Shown here one piece after another: positions 42,484 to 51,309 of a stretch of 64,000 nt of DNA; within the stretch, counting starts at the first letter, position 1; every line of letters begins with the position of its first letter. The notes under the pieces were generated by a model. That model did no database searches, was not told where the DNA came from, and saw only the letters and a program-made list of their open reading frames with translations. The DNA is taken from contig JAFKFL010000010.1 of NCBI GenBank assembly GCA_017308235.1, forward strand, positions 186,001 to 250,000, in the 5' to 3' direction. Made by a program: the position numbers and the translations under genes. The DNA comes from Alphaproteobacteria bacterium (lineage in GTDB: Bacteria > Pseudomonadota > Alphaproteobacteria > Reyranellales > Reyranellaceae).

Positions 42484-43770
42484 CTAGGCCCGAACCGGAT
42501 CGCCCGGCACGGCGCCAGGCGGCACGGCATCGTCCAATTGCATCTCGTGCTCGGGCGCCAGTTCGCCCTCCCACTTTGCCACCACGCTGGTGGCCAGCGT
42601 GTTGCCGATCACGTTGGTTGCGCTGCGGCCCATGTCGAGGAAGGTGTCGATGCCCATGATCATCAACAACCCGGCCTCGGGGATGTTGAACTGGCTGAGG
42701 GTGGCCGCAATCACGACCAGCGAGGCGCGGGGCACGCCGGCCACACCCTTGGACGTGATCATCAATGTCGCCAGCATCGCAAGCTGCGTGCCGATCGGCA
42801 TATCGATCTTGTAGGTCTGGGCGATGAAGATGCTGGCGAAGGTGCAGTACATCATCGTGCCGTCGAGATTGAAGGAATAACCGAGCGGCAGGACGAACGC
42901 CGAGATCCGCGGCGAGGCGCCGAAGCGATTCAATCCCTCCAGGGTCTTCGGATAGGCCGCCTCCGAGCTTGCCGTCGAGAAAGCGATCATCAGCGGTTCG
43001 CGGATGAGGCGCAGGAGGTGACGGTAGCGCGACCCGATCACGACGAAACCCACCACGACCAGGATGGCCCACAGAATGAGCAGCGAGACGTAGAAGCCAC
43101 CCATGAAGACGATCAGCTTCCACAGGACTTCGAGGCCGTTCTTGGCCACCGCCGCCATGATCGCCGCCCACACCGCAATCGGCGCGAAGAGCATCACATA
43201 GCTCGTCACCTTGAGCATGATGTGCGCGAGGTCCTCGATCAGCCCGAGGATCGGCTTGGCACGCTCGGGCATGGCGCCCATGGCCACCGCGAAGAACACC
43301 GCAAAGATCACGATCTGCAGGATCTCGTTCTGCGCCATCGCGTCGGCGATCGAGGTCGGGATGAGATGAGTGAGGAACTTCTCGATCGAGAAGGCTGTTA
43401 CCGGCAGACCCGTCGACTGCGCCTTGTCCGGCAAGGTTCCCGGGAAGTTGGCGCCGGGCTGCAGGAGGTTCACCATCACGAGCCCCAGCAGCAACGAGAT
43501 GAAGGAGGCCGACACGAACCAGCCCAGAGTCTTGGCGAAGATGCGGCCGAGCTTGGAGCCCGCACCCATATGGGCGATGCCGCCGACCAACGTGGCGAAG
43601 ACCAGCGGCGCGATGATCATCTTGATCAGCCGCAGGAACAGCATGGCGATCAAGTTCACACTCGATGCGATATCGGCGCGATTCTGTGGAAGATACTCAT
43701 AGGTGAGAGCACCCATGATCACGCCAAGCACCATGGCGATCAGGATGTATCGAGTGAACTTGCTACCCAT
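42484..43770 (-). CDS. Dicarboxylate/amino acid:cation symporter (DAACS, GltP/DctA family)
   Basis: A 428-residue membrane protein of the glutamate transporter homologue fold. The two re-entrant hairpins are seen as TAFSTASSEAAYPKTLEGL (the serine-rich HP1 SSEAA motif) and TSKGVAGVPRASLVVIAATL (HP2). The NLDGTMMYCTFASIFIAQTY helix (an NMDGT-type sodium/proton motif, here NLDGT) and NVIGNTLATSVVAKWEG near the end (NxxGD-like) are also present. Start at 43770 (MGSKFTRYILIAMVLG) fits the first helix; the longer frame to 43848 lacks support. It imports glutamate, aspartate or C4-dicarboxylates. Co-transcribed with the binding protein downstream. Confidence 0.93.
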   Translation of the reverse strand: MGSKFTRYILIAMVLGVIMGALTYEYLPQNRADIASSVNLIAMLFLRLIKMIIAPLVFATLVGGIAHMGAGSKLGRIFAKTLGWFVSASFISLLLGLVMVNLLQPGANFPGTLPDKAQSTGLPVTAFSIEKFLTHLIPTSIADAMAQNEILQIVIFAVFFAVAMGAMPERAKPILGLIEDLAHIMLKVTSYVMLFAPIAVWAAIMAAVAKNGLEVLWKLIVFMGGFYVSLLILWAILVVVGFVVIGSRYRHLLRLIREPLMIAFSTASSEAAYPKTLEGLNRFGASPRISAFVLPLGYSFNLDGTMMYCTFASIFIAQTYKIDMPIGTQLAMLATLMITSKGVAGVPRASLVVIAATLSQFNIPEAGLLMIMGIDTFLDMGRSATNVIGNTLATSVVAKWEGELAPEHEMQLDDAVPPGAVPGDPVRA

Positions 43771-43881
43771 GCGACCAAGCTCCCCTTCATGCCAGATGTC
43801 GGAATTATGACGCGATCGGTTGAACGAGCAACAGACTGTTCGCTGCAACCAACCGCGATTTTCACCCGAGCCGAATGGAGA

Positions 43882-46008
43882 TCACGAGGTAATAAGCAGA
43901 GCTGGCGTCCGCAGAACGTGCAGCAGTGCGGCGGTGCGAGGCCCCAGAAACTTGGTCTCGCCCTGGCGCAAGGAGATGCCCAGCACGACAAGGTCGAACC
44001 GCCCGCCCCGCAAGGCACGTCGGATCTCGATCTCGGGCCTGATGTTCGTGGCGGTCATGCCCTTGACCGGCACGCCGACACGTTTGCCCGCGCGATGGAT
44101 GTGGACGAGCACCGACATGCCGAGGCGGCGGGCCCGGCCGCGTAGCAACGCCACATCCCCGTGCGGATCGAAGACGTGCAGTGCGGTCACCTTTCCCTTG
44201 CTGGCGTGGCCAAGCGCGAGGGCGACTTCCATCGCGAGGCGGGTCTCCCCTGTGCCGGCCGCCGGCAACAGAATGTCGAGCGGCACGTCGGCGGGGCCGG
44301 CAGCACCAGCACCGTTTATCGCGATGGCGACGGGCCCTTCGAACTTCGCCATCAATCGCTGCAGCCGCTCGTCGAGATGGGCCTCTTCCGTGGTCGGTCG
44401 ATCGATTCCCACGAAGACGATGTCGTAGCCACGGCTGATCTCCCTCTCCAGCGCGTCCTCCGGAGTCGGCGGTCGCTCGGTCACGAGCCTTTTCGCCGCC
44501 GCGCGCTTGGGCTCGTGCAGCTCGCTCGTCGCTTTCGCGGCTTCGGCCACATGTTTGCTGGCGGCGGCTTCCTCGCTTCCCCGTTCCTCGGCGGACTCCG
44601 GCTTGATGACCGTGGTCAAGACCTGCTGATGGGCAGCGAACAAGCCGGCCAGACGCGCCGCCAGCCGGCCGTTGGGGCTGTCGTCGACATAAACCAGCGC
44701 CCGCTCCATCTTGGGCAGGTGATCGGCCGCTTCGGCGTCCTCCTTCTCCAGCCGTTTGGCCTCCTCCTCGCCGAGCGGCACGCGGGCCATCGTCCAGCGC
44801 AGCATAGGCGGCATCGCCATGGTGGTGATCACCGCCATCGCCACGATCATCGTGTAGAGCTGGCTGCCGAGCGCGCCCATCGACAGGCCGATGCTGGCGA
44901 TGATGACCTCGGTCGAGCCACGGCCGTTCAGGCCGACGCCCAGCGCCAGCGATTCGCGCGTCGTGAGCCCACCCAGCCGGCCACCAACCAGCGCGCCGGA
45001 AAATTTGCCGACGCTCGCCACCAGCACGACGGCCAGGGTGAACAACGCCAAGGTCGGGTCGAGCAAGGTGCGGAGATCCATGCCAAGACCGGCAACGGCG
45101 AAGAAGACCGGGCTGAAGAAGGCCATGATGAAGCCACGCAACTGGCCCTCGATCTGCTCGCTGAGGATCGGTGAATGGCCGATCAGGATGCCCGCGATAA
45201 AGGCGCCGAGCGCGGTGTGCACGCCGATCAGCTCGGTCGTGAGCGCCATGGAGAGCATCACGATCAGGATCGCGGTGAGCACCGGCACCTCGATGGTGAG
45301 GTTGTCGTTCACCCAGACGATCAACGCCGCCACCAGCCGACGGCCGATGCTGAAGGAGAAGGCGAGGAACAGCGCGGTGCCGGCGAGGCTGCCGCCAATG
45401 CTCGCGATATCGACCCGGCCGTGCGCGGCGATTCCCGAAATGACGGCGATGATGATCCAGGCGATCGTGTCGTCGAGGATTGCGGTAGCGAGGATGAGCT
45501 GACCGAGATCGCGCCGGATCGCGCCGATCTCCATCAGCACCATGGCGACGATCTTCACCGCCGAGATCGAGAGCGCGGTGCCGAGGAAGAGCGCCGTCAC
45601 CAGGCGATTGTGCGCCGGCACTGCTTCTTCCGGCAGTGCGTAGGCCAACGCCAGGCCGCAGGCGAAGGGGACAGCGATGCCAAACAGCGACGAAGAGATC
45701 ACCGCACGCCGCCGGCTCCGGACCAACGCCAGATTGGTCTCCATGCCGGTGAGCAGGAGCAGCAACAGGATGCCGATCTGGGCAATGGCATCGATCATGC
45801 TCTTCAACGTCTTCGAATCGGGGAAGACGATCTGCCTCAGCTCGGGCAGGAGCGCACCAAACACGGACGGGCCCAACAGCACGCCGGCCAGGAGCTGGCC
45901 GAAGAGCGCCGGCTGGCCCAACCGGCTGATGCCTTCGCCCAGCAAGCGCCCCACCAGCAGCAGAAGGATCAACTCCGCGGCGAACGTCGCCAGCGTGTGG
46001 TTGAACAT
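43882..46008 (-). CDS. Kef/CPA2-type cation:proton antiporter with C-terminal UspA-like domains
   Basis: About 708 residues. Residues ~1-395 form a Na+/H+ exchanger domain with some 12 helices (GQLLAGVLLGPSVFGALLPE; AILDDTIAWIIIAVISGIA with the DD ion-binding pair; GVHTALGAFIAGILIG; LALGVGLNGRGSTEVIIASI). The C-terminal ~290 residues are cytosolic and contain UspA-like nucleotide-binding folds (ALVYVDDSPNGRLAARLAG; IAINGAGAAGPADVPLDILL; VVLGISLRQGETKFLGP), instead of the usual TrkA-N domain. It is probably a regulated cation efflux system. The start at 46008 precedes the first helix; a GTG at 46098 would add 30 residues. Divergent from the AtzG-like gene. Confidence 0.88.
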   Translation of the reverse strand: MFNHTLATFAAELILLLLVGRLLGEGISRLGQPALFGQLLAGVLLGPSVFGALLPELRQIVFPDSKTLKSMIDAIAQIGILLLLLLTGMETNLALVRSRRRAVISSSLFGIAVPFACGLALAYALPEEAVPAHNRLVTALFLGTALSISAVKIVAMVLMEIGAIRRDLGQLILATAILDDTIAWIIIAVISGIAAHGRVDIASIGGSLAGTALFLAFSFSIGRRLVAALIVWVNDNLTIEVPVLTAILIVMLSMALTTELIGVHTALGAFIAGILIGHSPILSEQIEGQLRGFIMAFFSPVFFAVAGLGMDLRTLLDPTLALFTLAVVLVASVGKFSGALVGGRLGGLTTRESLALGVGLNGRGSTEVIIASIGLSMGALGSQLYTMIVAMAVITTMAMPPMLRWTMARVPLGEEEAKRLEKEDAEAADHLPKMERALVYVDDSPNGRLAARLAGLFAAHQQVLTTVIKPESAEERGSEEAAASKHVAEAAKATSELHEPKRAAAKRLVTERPPTPEDALEREISRGYDIVFVGIDRPTTEEAHLDERLQRLMAKFEGPVAIAINGAGAAGPADVPLDILLPAAGTGETRLAMEVALALGHASKGKVTALHVFDPHGDVALLRGRARRLGMSVLVHIHRAGKRVGVPVKGMTATNIRPEIEIRRALRGGRFDLVVLGISLRQGETKFLGPRTAALLHVLRTPALLITS

Positions 46009-46100
46009 CAGGAAGAGCCCCCATGCGAATCGTCCGATAGACGGGCGGGCGCGATTCGTGCTGACCTCAACAACGGCCGAAGTTCGGGAGGGATGCACGC

Positions 46101-46283
46101 ATGGATGAGGAAATTGTCGAGTTGCTCGCGCGCCGGGCCGGGTTGGACAAGGCGCTTGCGGAATTTCGCGACGACGTGCTGGCCGCCGCCCGCCAGACAG
46201 CGACCGTCACCCAGAAGCTGAACGCGCCCACCGATCCGCGTGTCGAACCGTGGCCCGCCATGCGGCCGGGGGACGGGCTGTGA
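46101..46283 (+). CDS. AtzG-like (DUF4089) small protein
   Basis: A 60-residue protein starting after GGGAGGG. Two short helices (MDEEIVELLARRAGLDKALA; FRDDVLAAARQTATVTQKL) are followed by a conserved-looking tail EPWPAMRPGDGL, resembling the EPAPVFRP ending of AtzG/DUF4089 proteins. AtzG forms a complex with the amidase AtzE and is needed for its activity. Here the GTG start of an amidase gene overlaps the stop by four bases (GTGA), the same gene arrangement. Its identity as an AtzG-type partner is inferred from this arrangement and the tail motif. Confidence 0.7.
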   Translation: MDEEIVELLARRAGLDKALAEFRDDVLAAARQTATVTQKLNAPTDPRVEPWPAMRPGDGL

Positions 46284-47713
46284 ACGCGGGTGCCGGCCAG
46301 GTGGAAAGGCATCGCGTGGAAGGGCCGCTCCATTTCCTGTCGGTCACGACCGCCGCGCAGGCGATCGCCGCGCGCGAGCTTTCTCCCGTCGAGCTGATGA
46401 AAGCGCATCTCGATCGTATCGCGAAGCTCGATCCGAAGCTCAATGCCTTCATCCGCCTCGACGCGGAAGCAGCGTTGCAGGCCGCGGGCGTGGCTGAAGC
46501 CGAAGCGACGGCGGGCCGCCTGCGCGGCCCCCTGCATGGCGTGCCGGTGGGCATCAAGGACATCATCGATGTCGCCGGCCTCGGCACGACGTGCCATTCC
46601 AAGGTCCTCGCCGACAATGTCGCGACATCCGACGCTGTTTGCGTGAGTAAGCTCCGCGAGGCGGGCGCCATCGTGGTCGGCAAGCTCTCGACCCATGAGT
46701 TCGCGATCGGCGGTCCGAGTTTCGACCTGCCTTGGCCGCCGGCGCGCAATCCCTGGAATCCGGACCATCATCCCGGCGGCTCGTCCTCGGGCTCGGGTTC
46801 CGGTGTCGCCGCCGGGCTGTTCCCGATGGCGCTGGGCACCGACACCGGCGGCAGCGTGCGCAATCCCGCGAGCTGCTGCGGCATCGTCGGCCTCAAGCCG
46901 ACCTACGGCCTGGTCTCGCGGCGCGGCGTGTTTCCGCTCTCCTTCACGCTCGATCATATCGGCCCGATGACGCGCACCGTCGAAGACAATGCGCTGATGC
47001 TCGAGACGATCGCGGGCCACGATGCGCGCGATCCTGGCAGCGCCGCCGCGCCGAACGGCCACTACAGAGCGGCGATGGACCGCGGCGCGCGGGGGCTACG
47101 CGTGGGCTTCGTGCGCCACTTCCACGAGACCGACATGCCGGCCGAGCCGGAAGTGGCGGCCGCGCTGGAGAACGTCGCGCAGACCTTGCAGACGATGGGC
47201 GCCGACCTGCGCGACATCCGCCTGCCCTCTCTCGGCGAATTCTCGGCCGTGAACCGCATCATCCTGCAAAGCGAGGCCTGGTCGGTGCACGCGCGCTGGT
47301 TGCGCGAGCGGCCGGGAGACTATGGCCGGTTGGCGCGCCGGCGCCTGATGGCCGGCGCCTTCCTGAACGCGGGCGACTATGTGGCGGCCAATCGGCGACG
47401 CAGCGAGATGATCGCGGACATCAACGCAGCACTCGCCGAAGTCGATGTGCTGCTGTGTGCAAGCTCGATGGATCCGGCCTGCCGCATCGACCGGCCGGAC
47501 GACATCGACCGCACCTACACGCGCCAGGCCCGCACGCCGTTCAATGTCACGGGCCACCCGGCGCTCGCGATGATGGCCGGCCTTTCCTCGACCGGCCTGC
47601 CGCTCTCGGTGCAATTCGTCGGCCGCTACTTCGACGAGGCGATGCTGTTTCGCGTCGCGCGCGCCTGGGAAAAAGCGTCCGGCGTGGACAAGAAGCATCC
47701 GCCGATCGGCTAA
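46280..47713 (+). CDS. Amidase (amidase-signature family, AtzE/GatA-like)
   Basis: A 477-residue amidase-signature enzyme. The Ser-cisSer-Lys triad is present: Lys in HGVPVGIKDIIDVAG near residue 82, the Ser-rich stretch GGSSSGSGSGVAAG near 165, and the nucleophile Ser in GTDTGGSVRNPASCCGIVGL near 187. SRRGVFPLSFTLDHIGPMTR follows. It hydrolyses an amide or carbamoyl bond; substrate unknown. The GTG start at 46280 is supported by the four-base overlap with the AtzG-like gene; an ATG at 46250 is also in frame. Convergent with sdhB. Confidence 0.92.
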   Translation: MNAGAGQVERHRVEGPLHFLSVTTAAQAIAARELSPVELMKAHLDRIAKLDPKLNAFIRLDAEAALQAAGVAEAEATAGRLRGPLHGVPVGIKDIIDVAGLGTTCHSKVLADNVATSDAVCVSKLREAGAIVVGKLSTHEFAIGGPSFDLPWPPARNPWNPDHHPGGSSSGSGSGVAAGLFPMALGTDTGGSVRNPASCCGIVGLKPTYGLVSRRGVFPLSFTLDHIGPMTRTVEDNALMLETIAGHDARDPGSAAAPNGHYRAAMDRGARGLRVGFVRHFHETDMPAEPEVAAALENVAQTLQTMGADLRDIRLPSLGEFSAVNRIILQSEAWSVHARWLRERPGDYGRLARRRLMAGAFLNAGDYVAANRRRSEMIADINAALAEVDVLLCASSMDPACRIDRPDDIDRTYTRQARTPFNVTGHPALAMMAGLSSTGLPLSVQFVGRYFDEAMLFRVARAWEKASGVDKKHPPIG

Positions 47714-47737
47714 TGCCGATCGATCAGCCCCGATTGA

Positions 47738-48517
47738 TCAGATCGTCCGCTCGACCAGCATTTTCTTGATCTCGGCGATCGCCTTCGCCGGATTGAGGCT
47801 CTTGGGGCAGGTCTTGGTGCAGTTCATGATCGTGTGACAGCGATAGAGCCGGAACGGATCCTCGAGATTGTCGAGCCGTTCGCCCTTGGCTTCGTCACGG
47901 CTGTCGGCCAGCCAGCGATAGGCCTGCAGCAGGATGGCGGGGCCGAGATAGCGGTCGCCGCTCCACCAGTAGCTGGGGCATGAGGTCGAGCAGCAGAAGC
48001 AGAGGATGCATTCCCACAGGCCGTCGAGCTTGGCGCGCTCCTCCGGCGACTGCAGGCGCTCGCGCGTCGGCGGCTGGGTCGCGGACTTCAGCCACGGCTC
48101 GATCGAGGCGAGCTGGGCGTAGGGAACGTTGAGGTCCGGCACCAGATCCTTCACCACCGGCATGTGCGGCAGCGGATAGATCTTGATGTCGCCCTTCACG
48201 TCGGAAATGTACTTCGTGCAGGCGAGCGTGTTGGTGCCGTCGATGTTCATCGCGCACGAACCGCACACGCCCTCGCGGCAGGACCGACGGAAGGTGAGCG
48301 AGCTGTCGGTCTCGTTCTTGATCTTGATCAAGGCATCCAGGATCATCGGGCCGCAGGTATCCATGTCGACTTCGTAGGTGTCGATCTTGGGCTTCTGCCC
48401 GTCGTCCGGCGTCCAGCGATAAACCTTGAACGTCTTGATGTTCTTGACGCCCGCCGCCGCCTTGTAGGTTTCGCCCACGCCGATCTTGGAATTGGCGGGC
48501 AGTGTAAACTCAGCCAT
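47738..48517 (-). CDS. sdhB: Succinate dehydrogenase iron-sulfur subunit
   Basis: A 259-residue subunit B of respiratory complex II. The [2Fe-2S] cluster cysteines lie in [18 protein letters not shown] and the following NTLAC. The [4Fe-4S] and [3Fe-4S] ligands lie in [16 protein letters not shown] and [17 protein letters not shown]. It relays electrons from SdhA flavin to the quinone site. Last gene of sdhCDAB, 28 bases after sdhA. Convergent with the amidase gene, only 24 bases apart. Confidence 0.98.
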   Translation of the reverse strand: MAEFTLPANSKIGVGETYKAAAGVKNIKTFKVYRWTPDDGQKPKIDTYEVDMDTCGPMILDALIKIKNETDSSLTFRRSCREGVCGSCAMNIDGTNTLACTKYISDVKGDIKIYPLPHMPVVKDLVPDLNVPYAQLASIEPWLKSATQPPTRERLQSPEERAKLDGLWECILCFCCSTSCPSYWWSGDRYLGPAILLQAYRWLADSRDEAKGERLDNLEDPFRLYRCHTIMNCTKTCPKSLNPAKAIAEIKKMLVERTI

Positions 48518-48545
48518 CGCTTCCTCTTCCGTCCGTCACGACCGG

Positions 48546-50378
48546 TCAGTACACCCGCGCCTTGGGCGGGAAGGACTGAACGTCGTTGCTCATCGGCTGC
48601 AGGTTGACCGGCCGGTAGTCGATGCGGGTCTTGCCCGTCTCGGGATCGACCCAGACCGCGGTGTGCTTCAGCCAGTTCTTGTCGTCGCGCTCGGGATAGT
48701 CCTCGTGCGCATGGGCGCCGCGGCTTTCCTTGCGGTTGGCGGCGGAGCGGATCGTCGCCACCGCCTGCAGGATCAGGTTCTCGAACTCCAGCGTCTCCAT
48801 CAGGTCGGAGTTCCAGATCATCGAGCGATCTTTTACGCGAATGTCCGACTTGCCCTCGAACACCTTGTCGAGGTTGGCGCAGCCCTCCTCGAGCGTCTTG
48901 GAGGTGCGGAACACCGCGCAATCGTTCTGCATCGTGCGCTGCATCCGCGTGCGCAATTCCGCCGTCGGCGTGCCACCCGAGGCATGGCGCGCCTTGTCGA
49001 GGCGGGCGATCGCCTCCTCGCCGGCATGGCGCAGGTCCTTGTGCGGTGTGCCCGGTGTGAGCTGCTCGGCGGCGCGATTGGCAGCCGAGCGGCCGAACAC
49101 CACGAGCTCCAGCAGCGAGTTCGAGCCCAGGCGATTGGCGCCGTGGACGCCGACCGAGGCGGCCTCGCCCAGCGCCATCAGGCCCGGCACCGGCGTGAAG
49201 GGATCGCCGTCCTTCACCGTCATGACATCGCAGTGATAGTTCGCCGGGATGCCACCCATGTTGTAGTGGCAGGTCGGCAGGATGGGGATCGGCTGGCGCG
49301 TGACATCGACGCCGGCAAAGATGCGTGCCGTCTCGGCGATGCCGGGCAGGCGCTCGTGGATCACCTTCGGGTCGAGATGCTCGACGTGCAGTTCGATGTA
49401 GTCCTTGTTGGGACCGCAGCCGCGGCCCTCGCGGATTTCGATGGTCATCGAACGGCTGACCACGTCGCGCGAGGCGAGATCCTTGGCCGACGGCGCATAG
49501 CGTTCCATGAAGCGTTCGCCGCTAGCGTTGGTCACGTAGCCGCCCTCGCCGCGCACGCCCTCGGTGATGAGACAGCCCGCCCCATAGACGCCAGTCGGAT
49601 GGAACTGAATGAATTCCATATCCTGCAATGGCAGGCCGGCGCGCAGCACCATGGCGCCGCCGTCACCCGTGCAAGTATGGGCCGACGTGGCAGTGAAGTA
49701 GACACGGCCGTAACCGCCCGTTGCCAGCACCGTCTTGTGGGCACGGAAGCGATGGATCGTGCCGTCGTCGAGATTCCAGGCCATCACGCCGCGGCACACG
49801 CCCTCGTCCATGATGAGGTCGAGCGCGAAGTACTCGATGAAGAACTCGGCGTGGTTCCGGAGCGACTGCTGGTAGAGCGTGTGCAGGATGGCATGGCCGG
49901 TGCGGTCGGCGGCAGCGCAGGTGCGCTGGGCGATGCCCTTGCCGTACTCGGTCGTCATGCCGCCGAACGGGCGCTGGTAGATCTTGCCTTCGGGCGTGCG
50001 GCTGAAGGGCACGCCGAAATGCTCGAGCTCGATGATCGCGGGGATGCCGTCACGGCACATGTATTCGATCGCGTCCTGGTCGCCCAGCCAGTCGGAGCCC
50101 TTGACCGTATCGTACATGTGCCAGCGCCAATCGTCGGGGCCCATGTTGCCGAGCGCCGCCGAGATGCCGCCCTGTGCTGCAACCGTATGGCTGCGTGTCG
50201 GGAAGACCTTGGTGATGCAGGCGGTCTTCAACCCCTTTGCGGCCATGCCGAAGGTGGCACGCAGGCCCGAACCGCCGGCGCCGACCACCACGACGTCGTA
50301 TTCGTGATCGATAATCGTGTAGGCGCGTCCACCTATGTTGACTGTCCCCGGGGCAGCGCCGTTGCTTTTCTCGGCCAT
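48546..50378 (-). CDS. sdhA: Succinate dehydrogenase flavoprotein subunit
   Basis: A 610-residue flavoprotein. The dinucleotide motif [15 protein letters not shown] starts near residue 30, the covalent FAD histidine is His64 in [17 protein letters not shown], the substrate region is [14 protein letters not shown], and the catalytic arginine lies in [19 protein letters not shown]-like sequence ([10 protein letters not shown]). It oxidises succinate to fumarate. The start at 50378 follows GGAGG; an upstream in-frame GTG or ATG at 50441 would overlap sdhD. Genes are in the usual C-D-A-B order. Confidence 0.98.
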   Translation of the reverse strand: MAEKSNGAAPGTVNIGGRAYTIIDHEYDVVVVGAGGSGLRATFGMAAKGLKTACITKVFPTRSHTVAAQGGISAALGNMGPDDWRWHMYDTVKGSDWLGDQDAIEYMCRDGIPAIIELEHFGVPFSRTPEGKIYQRPFGGMTTEYGKGIAQRTCAAADRTGHAILHTLYQQSLRNHAEFFIEYFALDLIMDEGVCRGVMAWNLDDGTIHRFRAHKTVLATGGYGRVYFTATSAHTCTGDGGAMVLRAGLPLQDMEFIQFHPTGVYGAGCLITEGVRGEGGYVTNASGERFMERYAPSAKDLASRDVVSRSMTIEIREGRGCGPNKDYIELHVEHLDPKVIHERLPGIAETARIFAGVDVTRQPIPILPTCHYNMGGIPANYHCDVMTVKDGDPFTPVPGLMALGEAASVGVHGANRLGSNSLLELVVFGRSAANRAAEQLTPGTPHKDLRHAGEEAIARLDKARHASGGTPTAELRTRMQRTMQNDCAVFRTSKTLEEGCANLDKVFEGKSDIRVKDRSMIWNSDLMETLEFENLILQAVATIRSAANRKESRGAHAHEDYPERDDKNWLKHTAVWVDPETGKTRIDYRPVNLQPMSNDVQSFPPKARVY

Positions 50379-50379
50379 G

Positions 50380-50760
50380 TCAGCCTCCGAATCCGATACG
50401 CAGGATGGCCACGATGGCGGCGAGGCCAAAAACCGCGGCAATGAACTTCACCAGCACGATCCAGACGACCCGCCAGGCGCCGTCGGTGTAGTCCTCGAGC
50501 ACCACCTGCAGGCCGAGCTGGCCGTGATGCAGGCCGATGCCGATCACCAGGATCAGGAGCACCATGACAAGCGGCGAGCCGATCCAGGCCCGCGCGGTGG
50601 CGTAGTCGGCACCGCTCAGCATGACGAGCGACACGGCGAACCAGACAACCAGCGGAATGAGCGCGATGGCGGTGAGCCGCTGCGCCCACCAATGGCCAAC
50701 TCCGTCCTTGGCCGAACCGAGGCCGCGAGCGCGGGCGAGAGGCGTTCTGCGATCGTCCAT
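50380..50760 (-). CDS. sdhD: Succinate dehydrogenase membrane anchor subunit
   Basis: A 126-residue protein with three membrane helices: [39 protein letters not shown] and [20 protein letters not shown]. The conserved [17 protein letters not shown] segment holds the heme and quinone-site residues. Two adjacent ATGs (50763 and 50760) are possible starts; the second has better spacing to GAGGAGG. It anchors SdhAB in the inner membrane together with SdhC. It ends two bases before the sdhA start and begins ten after the sdhC stop. Confidence 0.95.
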   Translation of the reverse strand: MDDRRTPLARARGLGSAKDGVGHWWAQRLTAIALIPLVVWFAVSLVMLSGADYATARAWIGSPLVMVLLILVIGIGLHHGQLGLQVVLEDYTDGAWRVVWIVLVKFIAAVFGLAAIVAILRIGFGG

Positions 50761-50770
50761 CATTGCCTCC

Positions 50771-51169
50771 TCACACCAGCCTCAGGCCGACGATCCATGA
50801 CAGGGCCGTGGCGACCAGCGAGACGACAACGACGATCCATCCGCTGCGATAGGCGTCCTTGAGTTCGAAGCCGTAGCCCGCATCCCAGAACAGATGCCGG
50901 ATACCATTGCAGAGGTGATAGAAGGCGCTGAACAGCCAACCGCCCAACACGATACGGCCCACGATCGAGCCGTTGAATTCCTGGAACATTGCATAGCCGC
51001 GCGAGCTGCCGGCGGCATAGATCACCCAGGTCGCGAGGTAGAGCGCGCCGACCGAGAGTGCGATGCCGGTCGCGCGGTGCAGGATGGACAGGACCGAGGT
51101 GAGCTGCCACCGATAGACCTGCAGATGGGGGGAGAGAGGCCGGTTTGACGGCCGATTGGCGACGCTCAT
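50771..51169 (-). CDS. sdhC: Succinate dehydrogenase cytochrome b556 subunit
   Basis: A 132-residue protein with three helices. RPLSPHLQVYRWQLTSVLSI then LHRATGIALS is the SdhC signature with the quinone-binding Ser and Arg, and FYHLCNGIRHLFWDAGYG carries the heme-ligand histidine. First gene of the sdhCDAB operon; its promoter must lie in the 140 bases upstream. No irregularities. Confidence 0.97.
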   Translation of the reverse strand: MSVANRPSNRPLSPHLQVYRWQLTSVLSILHRATGIALSVGALYLATWVIYAAGSSRGYAMFQEFNGSIVGRIVLGGWLFSAFYHLCNGIRHLFWDAGYGFELKDAYRSGWIVVVVSLVATALSWIVGLRLV

Positions 51170-51216
51170 CGCGTGGAACCTCTATTGCCCTGCTAATTTG
51201 GGCAGGCAGTGGAACT

Positions 51217-51244
51217 TTTTTAACGCCCGCTGCCCCCAAGTCAA
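51217..51244 (-). promoter_or_regulatory. Putative sdh operon promoter
   Basis: On the minus strand TTGACT (51239-51244) is followed after about 16 bases by TTAAAA (51217-51222), a plausible -35/-10 pair roughly 50 bases upstream of sdhC, in the only AT-rich patch of this gap. The -35 is close to consensus; the -10 is weak. Confidence 0.3.
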
Positions 51245-51309
51245 TGAAACTCAGCCTTGCGCGACAGTTAAGCCTCGGATTCTCCAGCGAAATTCGCTTA
51301 CCGATGGCT

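Noticed and set aside
41680-44145. 821-residue plus-strand open frame
   Set aside because: Antisense to the binding protein, symporter and antiporter genes, which have clear family motifs; its His/Asp/Arg-rich translation matches no domain.
43862-46024. 720-residue minus-strand frame parallel to the antiporter
   Set aside because: Same strand, different frame from the antiporter, with Arg-rich translation typical of GC-rich shadow frames.
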